Shown: positions 1-13,799, counted from the first letter of the stretch. The stretch: 64,000 nucleotides of DNA from Ceratobasidium sp. AG-K (GCA_037039685.1 JAWNGF010000006.1:558001-622000), one strand, 5' to 3'. Notes: generated by a model from the letters alone, not told the origin. Program-made: numbers and translations.

Positions 1-1946
1 GGGGGTAGCTTATGTGAGCGGAATGACTCAGCACGGTCTCGAACTTCCTGTGATGGCGCACAACTGCTACAAGCCTCCTCCCAATCAACGGCAGATTATG
101 ATTACGTGCACCCATGAGTGTTAGTACTAACAAAGACAAGGATATACTATAGGAGTGGCAGCGACTCGGTGGCGCCAGTCTCTCTCCACTCAAGAACTCC
201 ATCATTTTGTGCGAACACGAATGGCGAACGGATGCGTTACCCCCCAGTTTCGATTCGTACCACGAGAAACACTGCATCTAGAGCGGAACCTAACTGTGAC
301 ACGAGTTTCATCACACGAATCAACCTAACCTACCGTCTCACGGGCTCGTGCAGGTACCATAGAAACGCTATCGCCTCACCCAAGTTTCATTGATTCCAAA
401 ATTCACGCCCTATACGACGCATTCGGAAACAAGGGGTGCATTTCCACGTTCGCTTTCTCCTTCTACGTTACTTATGCGTTTTGCTTTGGCTCTCCGCAGG
501 TTTAACCCATGAAAAAATTTGCATTGACCGCGGGAATCGATTCTGGGGGCGATACAAACGCTCTTTCTCAATTTGGCGGGAATGGATTTGTTTGATGGGT
601 TCAGAGCCATTCGCTGACGCACAAAATTCAGGCGCATACATTTGAGTATCTTCCTAGGCGGGAGTCGAGGTGCTCAAGGGGGAGCGGGAGGCGGTGGTTA
701 GGCAATTCGAGGAGCGAATCGGAACATAGTGCCGTGTAATGCTCATAGTTGATATCCCTTTGGGCGGAGCTAATGACAACGTATCACAAATTTAGGAGCA
801 CGGCGGAGTAGGGCGAAGCAGCGATACACTGTTTCAATTAATTCAAACGAAACCAACTATCCAGATCTACCAGGGAGGCACAAGTGTATACTCTGATACG
901 TGGTGGCGGTAGGGTATTTCGAGCTGGTTGTGGGGAAATCGAGGGAATGGGATTCGGGCGACGGTGATAAAAGGCGCTCAGAATGTGCGTGACTTTCCGC
1001 TTGTCCCTTTCACGCTAAGTTTGGGTCGGACTTGCCAAATTCAAAGGAAGAAGCTTGAAATTTGACTTATAGATGGCCATATTCGGAGTGCGATTATAAG
1101 CAGCATCCAGGGGTACATTGACTGGCCCCGTCTGGGTCTCTAGCTTACAGTAGGAGCGCGGAAAGCGGAAGATATGAAAGGCCGATACATCTTCTATTCT
1201 TCACTATCACATTCAGAAAACTCACTCTCCATCAGTGGCGTAAAGGGCTCTCGTTTTTATGGACCAATCCCAGCCTGGAATGGCGCGCCTCCGGCCGAAT
1301 GGTGATTTAGAATAGCCAACGCGGAGTACTCTTACGACACTGATGTGGTTGGAGCCGGTGACAGCCCGAAAATGGGTCCGTTCTGGGCCGCATGGGTACA
1401 TACCCAGCTGATCGTGGGAACTGCCGCAGCACATTGTCTCGATCCGCCTCCGTCGTTCGGAGCGGACCACGTATAGGCCATGGGTTGAAACCCGAAACAA
1501 TGAAAAACAGAGTACTCTGATCATGGCGTACACTTTCCGTGTGAGCGTGATCTGGCGGTACATATCTTATATATAATCCATCTCCATCATGTTTATTTAC
1601 TTTGCGTTCATCTCGTCCCCACTGTTCTTCGTGCGCTTCGGCGCGCAAACCATCGCTGTGGAACACGGTTCAACTGAGCGTTGGTCCGTACGGTTTTAGG
1701 ATAATTCAATTTATACTTGAACCGATTAGTGAAGCCTTTGCACGCTTCTGAGGACGGAAAGCGCCAACAAAAAGAGAGTTTATCATATTGTGTTATCTAG
1801 TAATCAATCAGGCCTCATGGAGGAGCCTAAGGTCACGTGAAGAGGCACGCCCTTGTCTCCTATCACCTACCACCATCACGCCCGCACGATAAAAGGAACC
1901 TTCGTCGCGCTGGCTCCAGAAGTTCCTGCTCATACCGAACGCTGCT
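1..1946. other. Intergenic stretch, no gene recognised
   Basis: I see no protein family, no exon series and no tRNA-like fold in these 1.9 kb. The open frames are short (at most about 120 codons), overlap on opposite strands, and have no protein-like composition. The 3' end probably holds the promoter and 5' leader of the F-box gene that starts at 1947. Confidence 0.5.
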
Positions 1947-3857
1947 ATGCACGCCGCACTCCAGGTACCCGAACTCATTGATTTGATATGTCGACAGACC
2001 AGCGACGAAGATATCATTTCGCTGGGACTCACTTGCCATGATCTCTTCCAACTTGCGATGCCGATTGTATGGGAGACCGTCAAAGGAGTTCCTCGTCTAT
2101 TCAAACTTATAAGAGAGGGAGGCATATTAAGTGGACAGGAAGCTAAGGCGGATGCTGGGGTGACGACGATCGTGAGTAGCGCCTGACCATACATGGCAGT
2201 TATTTCAAATTCCGTTCAGGTTATACCGGCGCCACTTCAAGCACAACATATGGATCGCTGGAATATCTATGCACCCTTTGTGCGGCACCTCGAGATTTTC
2301 GGGGAACGTTGCCAGAAAATTTCAATCCCCAACTTTGCGGCGCTATTGATCTACACGAAAAAGCGGGAACTACTGCCAAACTTGATTAGTTTACTCCTCA
2401 ACTCTGATTATGCCCAAAATATGGCATATCTTTTCTGGTTTAGCGTATTTGGCTCCCGATCACTCGTGGAAGTCAAGCCCTTGTATCGATCTGGTCGATT
2501 ACTCACAATTTCATCCGAACGTGAGTCGAGTCTCATGCATGCGATTGTAAAACGGTCTCCAAACTTGAGGACCCTGGGCTTCCTCTCGTATCCTAATTCT
2601 GGCACGATCGACAACGACCTTGATAGGACATTCCTGAGACAGACAGCTCCGGTTCATACCTTTTTGTCTCACGCTCTAGCTTTGACGACGATAATCGGGA
2701 GTGTCTCATTCCTCCTGCCCGAGTCCCTAGAGGCTCTGAGCCGTCTGCCCGAGTTGCAGCAATTGGAGATTTATTACCCTACTAAGTGGGATTCCGAAGA
2801 ACTTGCTGTGCTGAAGGCCGTATCACTCCCCCCCACAGCTTTCCCAAAACTAAAATCCTTGATCTTCCACAACGTTGTTCGTGGCGGAGTGGAGTTTATC
2901 TGGCAGATGCCACAGATGGTCAACAAGATCAAGATCGTAGAACTGTACATGCTCTCCCGCCGAAGCGAAAACGATTGGGCAGTACGTGAGCTGCTCCCGG
3001 TGATGAGCGAGCAGAGTCCCGAGATCAGGGAACTAGTCTTCGATTTTGACGCAAGCTCACGCGAAGGAATCGGGATGCCATACTTTTGCACATTCACCGA
3101 CGAGGCATTTGATGGAATTGCTAAACTGCCCTTGACCCGGTTAGAGATGCTTCATGCACGAATGGAGACGGCCGACGCGGTGTTTAGGTTGGCTCGGACA
3201 TGGCCGGGGATGGAAACTCTGCGGTGGACAGCTCAGCATGTCAAGCTGCAAGAGTTGCAGCAGTTTGCCGAGCAACTGCCCCAACTAAAGCATCTAGCTG
3301 TTGAACTGAGCATGGAACCTCTACCGGGAGACATCGACATGAAGAAGGTTGCTGGGATCAAGCGATATGCAATGCGCACCCTCGAAAGTGGCTTGCACAA
3401 ATTTAGTGACTTTACAGGGAGTGAAGCAAGCAAAATCTATTGGTGCGTTCCCGTACGGAAAGTCGTGATACACGTCGCTAACATATATATTAGGTACTTG
3501 TCTGTCATGTGGCCTAATGCTCGGCTCGAGACCCGGTCTTCGCAGATAGATACCCTACCAGGAAGAAGACTCGACTTGTTCTGCCTGAATGTGGTAAACA
3601 ATATGGAGCCACTGGTGCTTGATTTACAAGCTATGATGCAGCTCCCCCCTGAAAACTTTGGCAATGGCGTCTACGACGACGCAGTGCAGGATTACATTCG
3701 GGTCATGTGGGAAACGGGGTGCAAATTCAGTAGGCTATTGCCCACTCTCGCTGATAAAAGGCCGAAACTCACGTCTCGTTATACAGTGCGTCCTCAGATG
3801 GAATCTATCAACGCACCATGGCGTATGCTACCTGCCGAGGCACTCCCATTGGAGTAG
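1947..3857 (+). CDS. F-box protein, two exons
   Basis: F-box proteins link Skp1-Cullin ubiquitin ligases to substrates. Exon 1 (1947-2171, 75 codons) encodes the F-box at about residues 6-48: VPELIDLICRQTSDEDI, a LGLTCHDLF segment, then a tryptophan (IVWETV). A 48-nt intron at 2172-2219 starts GTGAGT, has a CTGAC branch-like site and ends TTCAG. Both sides are phase 0, so removing it fuses exon 1 to 2220-3857 in frame and gives about 620 residues. The long C-terminal part is leucine-rich and irregular, like the substrate-binding half of Agaricomycete F-box proteins, but I see no clean LRR or WD40 series. The start at 1947 is chosen because the F-box begins almost at once and the upstream frame is not protein-like. 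It lies tail-to-tail with TPR-CHAT A, 332 bp away. The substrate is unknown. Confidence 0.82.
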
Positions 3858-4189
3858 CCCTCGCATTGGATTCCCGTGAGCCAATTTTGAAAGCTAATTG
3901 CTATTTCTCTGTTCTGGATAACGTAGTTTAGCACTTTTGCACTCTGGATAATTATGCATCGATTTTTGGTTGATTTGTGTGATTGACTAGAGCTCATGGA
4001 TGTCGTTCAGGCAGAACTTATCGATCAATCACTTTTATATTCCGAGTTCCTTTTGGGGACGCAAATTACGATAGCATGGCTGGACGTTGTAGGACATATG
4101 GTAGTATCTCAAATAGTAGGTCTGCCAACAACAGCTACACCCAACATGCCTGATAAGTTGCAATTTCGTAACAACTTGGGTGTATACCA

Positions 4190-7100
4190 TCACACGCCGA
4201 TATGAATAAACGGTGCCCACCTCTTAAACGAGGCATGCCCAACGTTGTCACGAAGCTCACATACAGCCTTATGCAGCGCTCGTGCCGATCCCGTATAGTC
4301 CATCTTTCCCTCCTTGAGTAGCTCCGCATATACCCTGCCCGCAACCTCGGGTCCATCATCATCGCATATCGACCACATCGTGGCAATCACACTCGGATAC
4401 CCAGACATCAACATTCCAGCTGCTAGGTGAATCGCCTCATCTGGTCGCTTGTCGTCCCCAGCGGCCGTTTGGCAAGCCGACAAGAACGCCAGTCCCTTGT
4501 TATTGAACGAGCGTCTGGTGATTGCCTCGAGAGTCAGGTTACCGTCATGCAGGTGAAATGTGCTACGAGCGGGGTTATCCGAGTTTTGAGTCGCGTGACA
4601 CGCTAGATGCACCCATCCATGCTGCTCCATTGCATTTAGAACCGCATCCACCGTTGCTTCTGTGGCCTGAAGCTGTGAATAACGGACTGATCCGGCGCAC
4701 TCTTTGATTGTAGAGAGTTCTTGAACTGTACTTGGTAGATGACTCATACCCTTTGTGTACTCTTGGCCGATGGCTATCAATCCAGAAGTTGGGCTAGGGG
4801 GTTGAGAGCTCGTGCTCAGCAGTGAACCGAGAGTTGGCGTATAAGATGACACGACGAGATCCATGGCGTTGGGCTGCAATCCGTCGTAACATCCAGCAGC
4901 GTGGAGCGGAAGAAACGACAGTGTACTGGTCGTACACCAAGTAATATGCGGGAGTTCATCGGCCGATAACGCTTGCTGCGCCAGCAATTCAAGTTAATCT
5001 GGATAAGAGTGCGGTGCCATGTGCTTACCGTAAACCCCAGGAATTCCAGAACGGGTTTCACCACCCCATTCCAGAGTGTAGCCAGCATTGGTTTGAACTT
5101 GTCAACCGGCTTTTGCGCTGGATATCGGCGCTTGAAGCCACGTGCCCGATCGCCTGCCTCGCCGATTTCGAACCTTAGTTGCCTTCGTGCATGACCTGCT
5201 TTCCCAACAAATTGTTGTAACGGTACATGAGCTATGTTAGGATTGTTTGGGCGAATTATAAGAGCATCGCAACGCCTAGAGTGAATGTTTACGACGACAA
5301 CGGGACCAGTCTTGGCTGCACGCTTTAGCTCGAGCGCTCCACGAGGGCGCATAAATGTTTCAAACCCTTGGGTGTTGCGAGCCTCAATCAGCAGTTGCTC
5401 CCATTCCAATGCCAATTGATGACGGCGTCGAGCGTCATGCTCCATTTCTAACACGTTGGTCGTGGACGAGAGCGACATGGATTGGACTCCAACATCTCCA
5501 AGCTCCTGAGCTACTCGCTGTAGTTTTTGAGAAAGGTCCGGATTTACGGTAGAGAGGTCGTCAAAGGGTGTTCGGAGTTGTAATATCTGGTTCCAGACAA
5601 TTGATCTGCCTTCTTCAAGCCATTCGATAGCACGATCATAATCCTGAGCCGAGATAGCCCAAGCAGCTGCCTCGAGTGTAATTTCGCCAATATCGTCCAT
5701 GAGTTCATAGCGCTGATGGATTGTAGTGCCGAGCCACATAAGGTGGGAAACTAGCTCTATGGCTCTCTGATGCGCAGGGCGTGGAGAAAGTCCCAGAGAC
5801 AAGGAACACGCTGACCATGAACAAGCACTGATGAACTGCTTTCTGGGGTCCCTCACCGAGAGCAGTGCAAACTTCTCAAAGAGGCTGTTCGCCTTTTCGA
5901 GATCGGTGCTGGCCTTCTGGTATAGAAAACGTTGTACATACGACTGTCCGAGGTCGTAGAGTATATGTGAATCGCCGGGGTGATTTTCAGCAAGGAGCTC
6001 GACAGCGCGAATCTGATATGAGATCGCTTGATCAATGTCTACCAGTTTCCCGAGACGATCGAACCGAGCCTCGTACGCGCAGCCAAGGTTATTTAGGCAC
6101 CTGGGCTTGTCAGGATCAGTATCCGGGGTAAGCGTCACCGCTTGAGTGAGTAACTCGATTGCTTGGTTGATATCCGAAACCTCCCCTCGACGATTGAGCC
6201 GAGCTCCCTGCCAAACTCCAAGCTTCCTGGGCTCACTCGGCTCACTAGAGTGATCATCGATAGGTAGCGGCATAGGCTGAGTCCAGTATAAAACTATTTC
6301 ACTAAGGTCTGAAAGCTCCGCAAAATACGTAAACCGAATTCTATATGCTGTGCCAAGGTTTCGAAGAGTATCTGCCTTACCCCAACGATCGTCGGGAATG
6401 AGTTCTACAGCTTGAGTCAGCAGCTTAATTGCTTGGTCAATGTCCGATAACTTTGCAAAGCGGTCGAATCGGGCCCCATATGAGCTTCCAAGATTGTTAA
6501 GGATATCTGCCTTGTCTGGGTGTTTGTCCGGAAGAATTTTCATCGCCCGTGTCTGGAATTCAATCGCATGGTCAATGTCCGAGACCTCCTCGAGACGATC
6601 AAATCGAGCCTTGTATGAGTGCCCGAGTTTGAGGAGGTTAGCTGCTTTCCTCGGGTGATCATCAGGAAGTAGCTCCACGGCTTGAACTTGAAATGATATA
6701 GCCTGATCGACATCTGACAGCTCTCCGAGACGAACGAAGCGACCCCTGTATGCAACCCCTAGATCACTGAGTCTCATTGCCCGGTCGGGATGGTCCTCAG
6801 GAGTAAGCTTCACCGCTTTGGAGAGTAATGCCACTGCCTGGCCTATGTCTTGCAGATCGCCAGCCCGGCTGAATCGCGCTCCATATGAGCACCCGAGACT
6901 GGCATAGCTATTCGCCTTCCCAGGATGCTCATCAGGGATGAGTTGGATTGCTTGATTTTTAAGCTCTATTGCCTGGTTGATGTCGGACAACTCTCCAAAA
7001 CGGTCAAATCGGTCCGAGTAGGCCCTGCCGAGATTTTCTAGGATGTTTATCTTGCCTGGGTGATCGTCAGGGGTAAGCTTTACGGCTTGTGTCTGGAATG

Positions 7101-8577
7101 TAATCGCTTGATTAATGTCTAATAGTTCTCCAAGACGGCTGAACCTCTGCGAGTGGAAGATTCCAAGCTGTTCGAGACAATTGGCTTTGCCTGGGTGATC
7201 GTTAGGAGTAAGTTGTGCAGCTTGGACCTGTAATGCTACTGCTTGGTCGATATCTGAGACCTCTCCAAGACGGTTGAATCGAGCCCCGTACGAGAATCCG
7301 AGTTTCTCAAGGTATTTTATTTTATCCAGATGATCATCAGGGACGAGCTGGACTGCCTGGGTCTGTAGATCGATGGCTTTGTTGATATCTGGTATATCAC
7401 CAAAACGGTTAAAACGAGAGCTATATGAATGTCCAAGGTTGCTAAGATTTCTAGGTCTGTCAGGGTGACCGACTCCTGTGATCTTCAACGCCTCAGTTAA
7501 AAGGGAAATTGCCTGAGTGATGTCTTGTATATCCCCAAAGCGCTCAAATCGAGTTCCATAAGACCCTCCGAGATCGTTAAAGGCTCTCGATTTGCTTGGG
7601 TGATACTCCGGGATGAGTTGCAAAGCTTGGGTTTGGAAGTCGATGGTGCGTTCGAGATCCGCGGGTTCCCCGAGTCGAAGGAATCTGAGGTAGTATGAAG
7701 TTCCAATATCCTGAAGGCTTTGTATTTTATTCGGGTGTTTATTCGGAACGAGCTCCATAGCTTGGGTATGATATGTGATTGCCTGATTGATATCTGCCAA
7801 CTCTCCGAGGCGATCGAACCGAGTTCGGTACGAACTTCCCAGGTAATTGAGACTGGCTGCCGCGTCGGGATGGCCGCCAGGAATAAGCTTCAACGCCTGT
7901 TTGTGAAAGACGATTGATTGTTCTAGGTCTGCTAACTCCCCAAGCCGATATCCTCGATCCGCATACGAGGTTGCCAGATTTCCGAGCCACGTTGCTTTTC
8001 TTGGGTGATCTTCAGGAGCTAGCTGAACAGCATGGGTGGTATGTACAATCCCCATATTGATGTCTGGAATGTTTCCAAGCCTATAGAACCGCTTCAGATA
8101 GAGAAACCCAAGATTAGCATGCCAACGAGGTTCGATCAAGCGAGGATCCGGGATGAGCAGCATACCCCACTGCCAATACATAAGTGATTCACCGAGCGGG
8201 TCGGTCAAATCCGGGCCCTCCAAAGCATATTCATATAGTTTTGCCCGGATCAGCAATGTGGCAATTAATTCGAAGCTACCAAGCCATGGTAGAATTAGTA
8301 TGCTCCTTCAAGTTGACTCCCCAGCAAATTCGTCGCACTAGCGAGGGCGTTTTCACTTACCTACTAAGCTGTCGTAAGCTACCTCCCGAGTCTTGAAACC
8401 AGGCCAAAGCGTCTTCGACTTGTTGATGTGAGAAAGGTAAAATATCCTGTCGTGCATTTATTCTTGGCCCAGAAAAGTCAACTAGCGATCGTCAATATAC
8501 GCTCGAGCGAGCAACTTCTAGAAACACGAACTGGCTTCAAGTGTGTTTTGTAGAATGTGACGTGCTGAGAGGATATC
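4190..8577 (-). CDS. TPR-CHAT protein A (large TPR array plus C-terminal CHAT peptidase-like domain)
   Basis: Exons on the minus strand: candidate exon 1 ending at 8532 (start not found), exon 2 8481-8361 (121 nt), exon 3 8275-5029, exon 4 4975-4190. Introns of 50, 85 and 53 nt are GT-AG and keep the frame, giving nearly 1,400 residues. Exon 3 encodes about 18 tandem 45-residue TPR-like units (pattern LTPDDHPGK..., LG.SY..RF.RLGELSDI.QAI). A helical linker with EWLEEGRSIVWNQILQLRTPFDD follows, then the CHAT domain. The presumed catalytic pair is in HLACHAT (His) and LSACQTAAGDDKRPDE (Cys). The protein ends in the family hallmark KRWAPFIHIGV. CHAT is a caspase/separase-type cysteine peptidase fold usually coupled to TPR sensors; the target here is unknown. 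No premature stop or frameshift is seen, so this copy looks intact. The 5' end is approximate because no ATG was found in the conserved exon 1 frame. Confidence 0.88.
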
Positions 8578-11460
8578 CGGTAGGTTACCACTTGGGGTTC
8601 TTGGGTTATTGTGATACTGTGGTAACTGATCGCAACTTACGTCACCTGGAGCTCAACGACATGAAGCACGTCCCGTTTATCTTCCACATTCGATACCATG
8701 TTCGCAGAGTGAATGGGGATGGAAGAGTTCGAGAAGGATATTTGATGGTCATACTTTATAACACGCATTCAGGGACAAAGCTCGGGCACGCCACTCGTCA
8801 CATGCCTCACCAAACCCTCTGACCACTTGTACTCTTATGGCGGTGGCGGCGAGAGGCAACTTGGTGCGCGTGCAGTGTTATCGTTCGTGGAAATATTGGT
8901 GAAAAAGCACCTTCCGTTCACGATCTACTATATTTTGAGAAACCCCTCAGATCCGTCGCATGCCTGGCTCGGGCACCAACCCTCGGTTATCAAAGTCCAG
9001 ATGGTTATGTCAACATTTATACCATGTAAGGAGAGTATCGAGCCCAGAATATCCTTGATACATATCGACATCTATGCAATGATTTTTCGATGATAGCATA
9101 CATGACGAAGAGGGTTTGCATGTTGACCACACCCGTAGGGGGTTCGTCGTGGCCAAATAATTCTTGAGCCCTATTACGACGTCTCGTAATGCAGGACCTA
9201 AGGTTGCATTGGCTATAATCAGTGGCTAAGGAGGCGCGCGTTGGACCCGTAAACATACCTACGAATATATCCCTAGTTAACGAGTTCTCGAAGTTCTTAC
9301 CCAGGGTTAAATCGAACTGGACGCGCACACGAATCCAGGAACTCTGGCGAGCACGGAAACAGCACTGCCGTCGCTCAGCGCCTCGGCTCGGCCATGTGCC
9401 ATCAGGCCAGTGACAGACCGCCCTGAATAATACCGAGGGTATTCGGTCGGCTCTAATCCCCCGAATCGTACATCAGACATGGATCTTTAGAAAGGAGAAG
9501 TGCTCACTTGCGAGTGCCTTGATCGGTCATCCGCGATCATCCGCTATCCCCCGCCACCGTCGCTATTTTTACCAATGATCTTATTCCATTCGGGCCGCCT
9601 ACTTGCTGCATGGCAGTGCGTTCCGTCCCTGTTCGTCGTGCCCATAGCTAGGAAGGTTATTCAATTCTAGAAGCGACCAAGTTGAGGATCTCCGCCTTCT
9701 CCAGTTCACGGTCACATTGTGCTGCTGATTGGCGAGGGTTGGGGCCGAAATACACCAGAACATGTGTGGGGGGGGGGGGGGGGGATACATGAAAGGACGG
9801 AACACAGTACCGAATAACGGCTGCGAAGGAGATCCGTCTGGCAGCCCCAAGTAAGTGAGCCAATCGTCGGGGACAGGAAATGTGAGGCGGGACGAGTAAG
9901 CTTTGCATTTGAACAAAGTTGACGGTGAGGACCGGCTCGATTATTTTGGTCGTGTTTCCCGCTCTCGTCGCAACGGCTATAGATTGGTTCGTAGATTTCG
10001 AATATTCGAGTTCGGTCGCCTCGAACCAAATGAACATGTCATATTCTGTTTCCGGGGGACCGTGATTTGGCTCTATCGTCGTTCTTGAGCGGCAGAAGAG
10101 GGACAATTTAAGAACACATCGTCATGTGAGACAAATGGGAATGCCAGGGGATGAAGAGTCGGCTGCGAATGAACTGGGGTGTCAACACACTAGGGGTTGC
10201 CATGGATGAAGGAGGCAGTAAGAAGGATTATAGAACAAAAACGCGTTGTGGGTAGCGCTGGAGATATAGTTAGCGTCGACCATAGGTCGGATGCTAGGCT
10301 CTCACCATGTGTCAACAAACGCGCATCGTCCTGACCCCTAGGCCTAGTATTCTGCAATCCGCGCAAGTCTCAAAGAGAAAGCTTTCGATATCTATAATCC
10401 TAGAAATACCATAATAGGCATATCGCTCAGACACCGTACCGTAAGACAAGTTCGCCTCATGGTGGATGGACAGTTGGTCCAAGCCTCATTTTCGGATATG
10501 AGAGACTCGCGCTATCTACCCAGAATGGAGAACACTACGGAGCCGCGAATCAACGCGTAACATAGCGAGGAGCGAGGATTTAGTGGGCTGGTAGAGGTGC
10601 GGTTGAGGCATGTGACTGAGCGGCTGACCCCTCGTAGTGGCAAATCTTCTTACGTAAAGGGCAGGAGTAAATTTGAATTCCTTGTGGTGAAGTGTTTGCG
10701 CAGAGCTACATTGTCCCACACACATCCGGATGAAAGTCCCGATATCAACAACAGGTTACGTTGTGACAATGTACCGTGTTGATTTGTCCTCTACGAGCAG
10801 GCCTAAATTAATACGACGGAAAATCGAGGTTAATTGTGATGCCTCGTTTCCTCGTAAGGACCCAGGAGGGAGTGGTCAGTATGATAACTCTCATCCATTT
10901 ACGCGTGCTTACAAGTGATATCCTCGTGGGAAACCCACGCTCATCATTGCCTATCACCGAATTGGTTCAACCTAACATCATGTTAGTGGACGATGACACT
11001 AAAACACCCACGTCCGAGTCTCCAAGCGTTGGGGTCCTTGTGGGTCATCGTTGCTTACGATTGCCACCAAACGACCCCTTTCTACGCGCCAAACCATTAA
11101 TCAAGAGGCAAAGCTCTGCACACTTCAGGTTAGTTCGTCGTCCATTAGGTGCGAATTACACACATAGTCACGACGCAGGGAGAAAGACGTTGACCGTCCA
11201 CCCCTGTTCCTCAGCACCGAAGTACTCTGACACGTATCTGATAGGAATTGCCGATACAAGTCGCTCTGGGTCACCGCAGAGTCATGGCGAATCACGTGAG
11301 TCTCCTGCATGCGGGCCTGATTCCGATGCATCTTGCCACGCGACCGGCCCCCGAATAATCAGAGAACTCTGGATCGTAGCCGGATAAACTACCCCCGAGA
11401 ATCTTGGCGTGGGCTACTTAAAGAACAGAGTATCCCCGTCATGATACACACAATTCTACG
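8578..11460. other. Intergenic stretch between TPR-CHAT A and the MFS gene
   Basis: The part nearest 8578 should hold the true start of TPR-CHAT A. The rest shows no recognised gene. Open frames of up to 183 codons (10836-11387 +) have no domain, no introns and no family resemblance. The only structural feature is the G homopolymer near 9768. Confidence 0.45.
9768..9784 (+). repeat. G homopolymer, 17 bases
   Basis: An uninterrupted run of 17 G on the plus strand (C on the minus). It can form a G-quadruplex and is a typical site for length error in sequencing. Several overlapping open frames on the minus strand are artefacts of this low-complexity tract (proline or histidine runs). Confidence 0.9.
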
Positions 11461-13799
11461 ATGTCATCAAACTCGCCAGCCGAGAGCAACAGTCGCTCTC
11501 GCTCCCAGGAATCGCTGGGCTCTCATACTATCGCCGATTTGGGCACTGAAGGTCTAGCTGAAACGAATGGGCCAGAGGCAAAATCGTAAGTTCCAAGGGT
11601 TTCACTCAGGCGCTGACGTGCTGAACCTGTTCTAAAGTCAATTGAACGAGAAACCTGGGGCGGACGCAGAAAAGGCGACCACAGCTAACTGGGATGCGGA
11701 CCCGCGTAACCCACGTAACTGGCCAGGTTCTCGTAAGTGGGCATCGGCTGCGGTTGTCAGTGTTTATACCCTTGTTTCGTACGTGCAGACCTAGTGTTTG
11801 GGCTAAATACTGACCATCCATCATTCACGTAGCCCACTTGCATCATCGTAAGTTCCGCGTGGTTTGGCTAATCACCTACAACCTCAAAGCTTGCCGAAAT
11901 AGGATGATTGCGCCTGGGCTTCCGGAAATTGCACGAGAATTTGGCATCCGTAATTCAACTGTCGCCGCTCTAATATTGAGCATCTTCCTTCTCGGCTATG
12001 TAAGCAGTCGATATACTTTAGCTTTAACTGACAATTGCGTCAGGCAATTGGCCCGCTTTTCATCACTCCGCTCTCGGAAGGTAAGGACAATAGGTTCTGA
12101 ACTCCCTGTATTGACCTGGCCTCAACCACCAATAGTGTACGGTCGGAGCTGGCCACTCCATATTTCAAACGTATTCTTTCTGATCTTTAACTTGGTCTGT
12201 GCGTGGGCACCCAACGTCCCCTCTCTCATCATCTTCCGCTTCCTAGGTGAGGTTTTTCGGGGCTCATGGTAGCTCAGGGTTGACTTGGCCATCTTTCGTA
12301 GCGGGCTTGGGCGGCGCGGCTCCCCTCACCATTGGAGCAGGATCGATAGCCGATTTGTTTGAAGAGAAAGACCGGGCGGTGGCAATGTCCATGTTCTCTC
12401 TTGGTCCATTGATGGGTCCTATTATTGGTCCGGTAAGCCATCGGTTATTTCAAGTACAATTATCGTACTTAACCTAGGCAGATAGCTGGCGGATTCATCA
12501 CTCAAGACATCGGATACCAGTGGGTATTCCGCATTATTTCAATTACTGCTAGTCTTGCTGGTGCAGTCGGGGTATTCGTACTCCAAGAAACTTATCATCC
12601 AATTCTCAAGTACGTATTTTCGTATCCCAAGTTGAAATATAGGTATACAATAATCACCACAGGAAAAAATATGGGTACCCAGATCTCACCCCTCAAGGCT
12701 CGTTCAAACAAGTACTTTCGGAGAACTTGCGCCGGCCAGTACAACTCCTTACTAGGAGTATGATTTGCTTTATGCTAAGCTTATATATGGGAATGTAAGT
12801 AAAATACGCCGGATGTATGCGTGTATCCTATTATTGACCAAACGATAGTGTTTATGGTGCGTTGTGAATAGGTTTTCAACATCGGCACAGAGTAGCTAAT
12901 GTAATTGGATGAACCAAATAGGACTACTTTACCTGTAAGGCTAATCTATTTTCTTACGTATTGACACTCACTCGTCGAAGAATGTTTGTTACTTTTCCGA
13001 CCCTTTTTTCGACTTCCTACGGGTGGGGCCCGGGAATTGCAGGTCTGGTGAGTTATTGAACATCAAACATTTTGCGATAAGTAACCTGTTGCATTCCGCA
13101 GGCATACCTTGGGCTAGGTATCGGGTTCATGATCATAGCCATGATTGGCCCGAGAATTATTGACGCCATCTACAAAAAGGTATCCTTTTCAATCAAGTGT
13201 TAGCAGATTGTACCAATAGCTCACCTGTTGAAATCTAGTTGGAAGAGAAGAATGGAGGGAAAAGAAAGCCTGAATACCGAATTCCGTCTATGCTTATTGG
13301 CAGCTGTTTGATCCCAGTTGGACTCTTGTGAGCTCTATTCGGTACTCCTCTGATATGGTTGCGAATTATTGACTCTCGCACGTAGGTGGTATGGGTGGTC
13401 AGCTCATTATAGGTTGCATTATATGATGCCAATCGTGGGATCTGGCATCTTTGGAGCCGGGATGATGTTCACATTGTGAGTATACCTTGACCAAAATGGT
13501 TTATTTGCCATACGCGCGCAAATTCTATGACTCACAAGTCTTAACATAGCATTCCGATCCAACTTTATCTTGTCGATGCCTTTACTTTCGCGGCAAGTGC
13601 TGTTGCCGCTGCTACCGCGATCCGTTCGTTGTTTGGCTTTGCGTTTCCACTCTTCGGACAACGGGTGTTCGATGCGATGGGCACTGGAGGAGGACATTCA
13701 TTTCTAGCCGGAGTTGCTATTGTAGTTGGGATTCCTTTTCCGATATGGTTATTTTTCAAGGGCGAAGAGATGCGAGCACGTAACCCCCTGAATCGGTAG
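11461..13799 (+). CDS. Major facilitator superfamily (DHA1-type) drug/polyamine transporter
   Basis: A plasma-membrane proton antiporter type with 12 predicted helices and about 500 residues, split by about 15 short introns. Visible family marks: the N-terminal NWPGSRKW segment before TM1, the motif A region [14 protein letters not shown], the antiporter motif C region [15 protein letters not shown], and the TM-rich end [19 protein letters not shown]. The start at 11461 opens a serine-rich cytosolic tail. Introns at 11586-11637, 11779-11832, 11848-11902, 12795-12848, 12857-12921 and 12935-12980 were checked base by base and all keep the frame. They leave microexons of 15 nt (11833-11847), 8 nt (12849-12856) and 13 nt (12922-12934), which together rebuild the expected APGLPEI... 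and VYGLLYL segments. The stop is at 13797-13799. It looks intact. Substrate cannot be read from sequence; DHA1 relatives export drugs, toxins or polyamines. It converges on TPR-CHAT B. Confidence 0.88.

Noticed and set aside
1222..1666. Two overlapping minus-strand open frames of 113 and 119 codons
   Set aside because: Different frames over the same DNA, neither protein-like; nothing supports splicing or a start.
9599..10106. Three overlapping minus-strand open frames with proline/histidine runs
   Set aside because: Produced by translation across the 17-base G run; not evidence of a gene.
10836..11387. 183-codon open frame upstream of the MFS gene
   Set aside because: No domain, no introns in an intron-rich genome, and arginine/serine/proline-rich composition typical of chance frames; it ends just before the MFS start.
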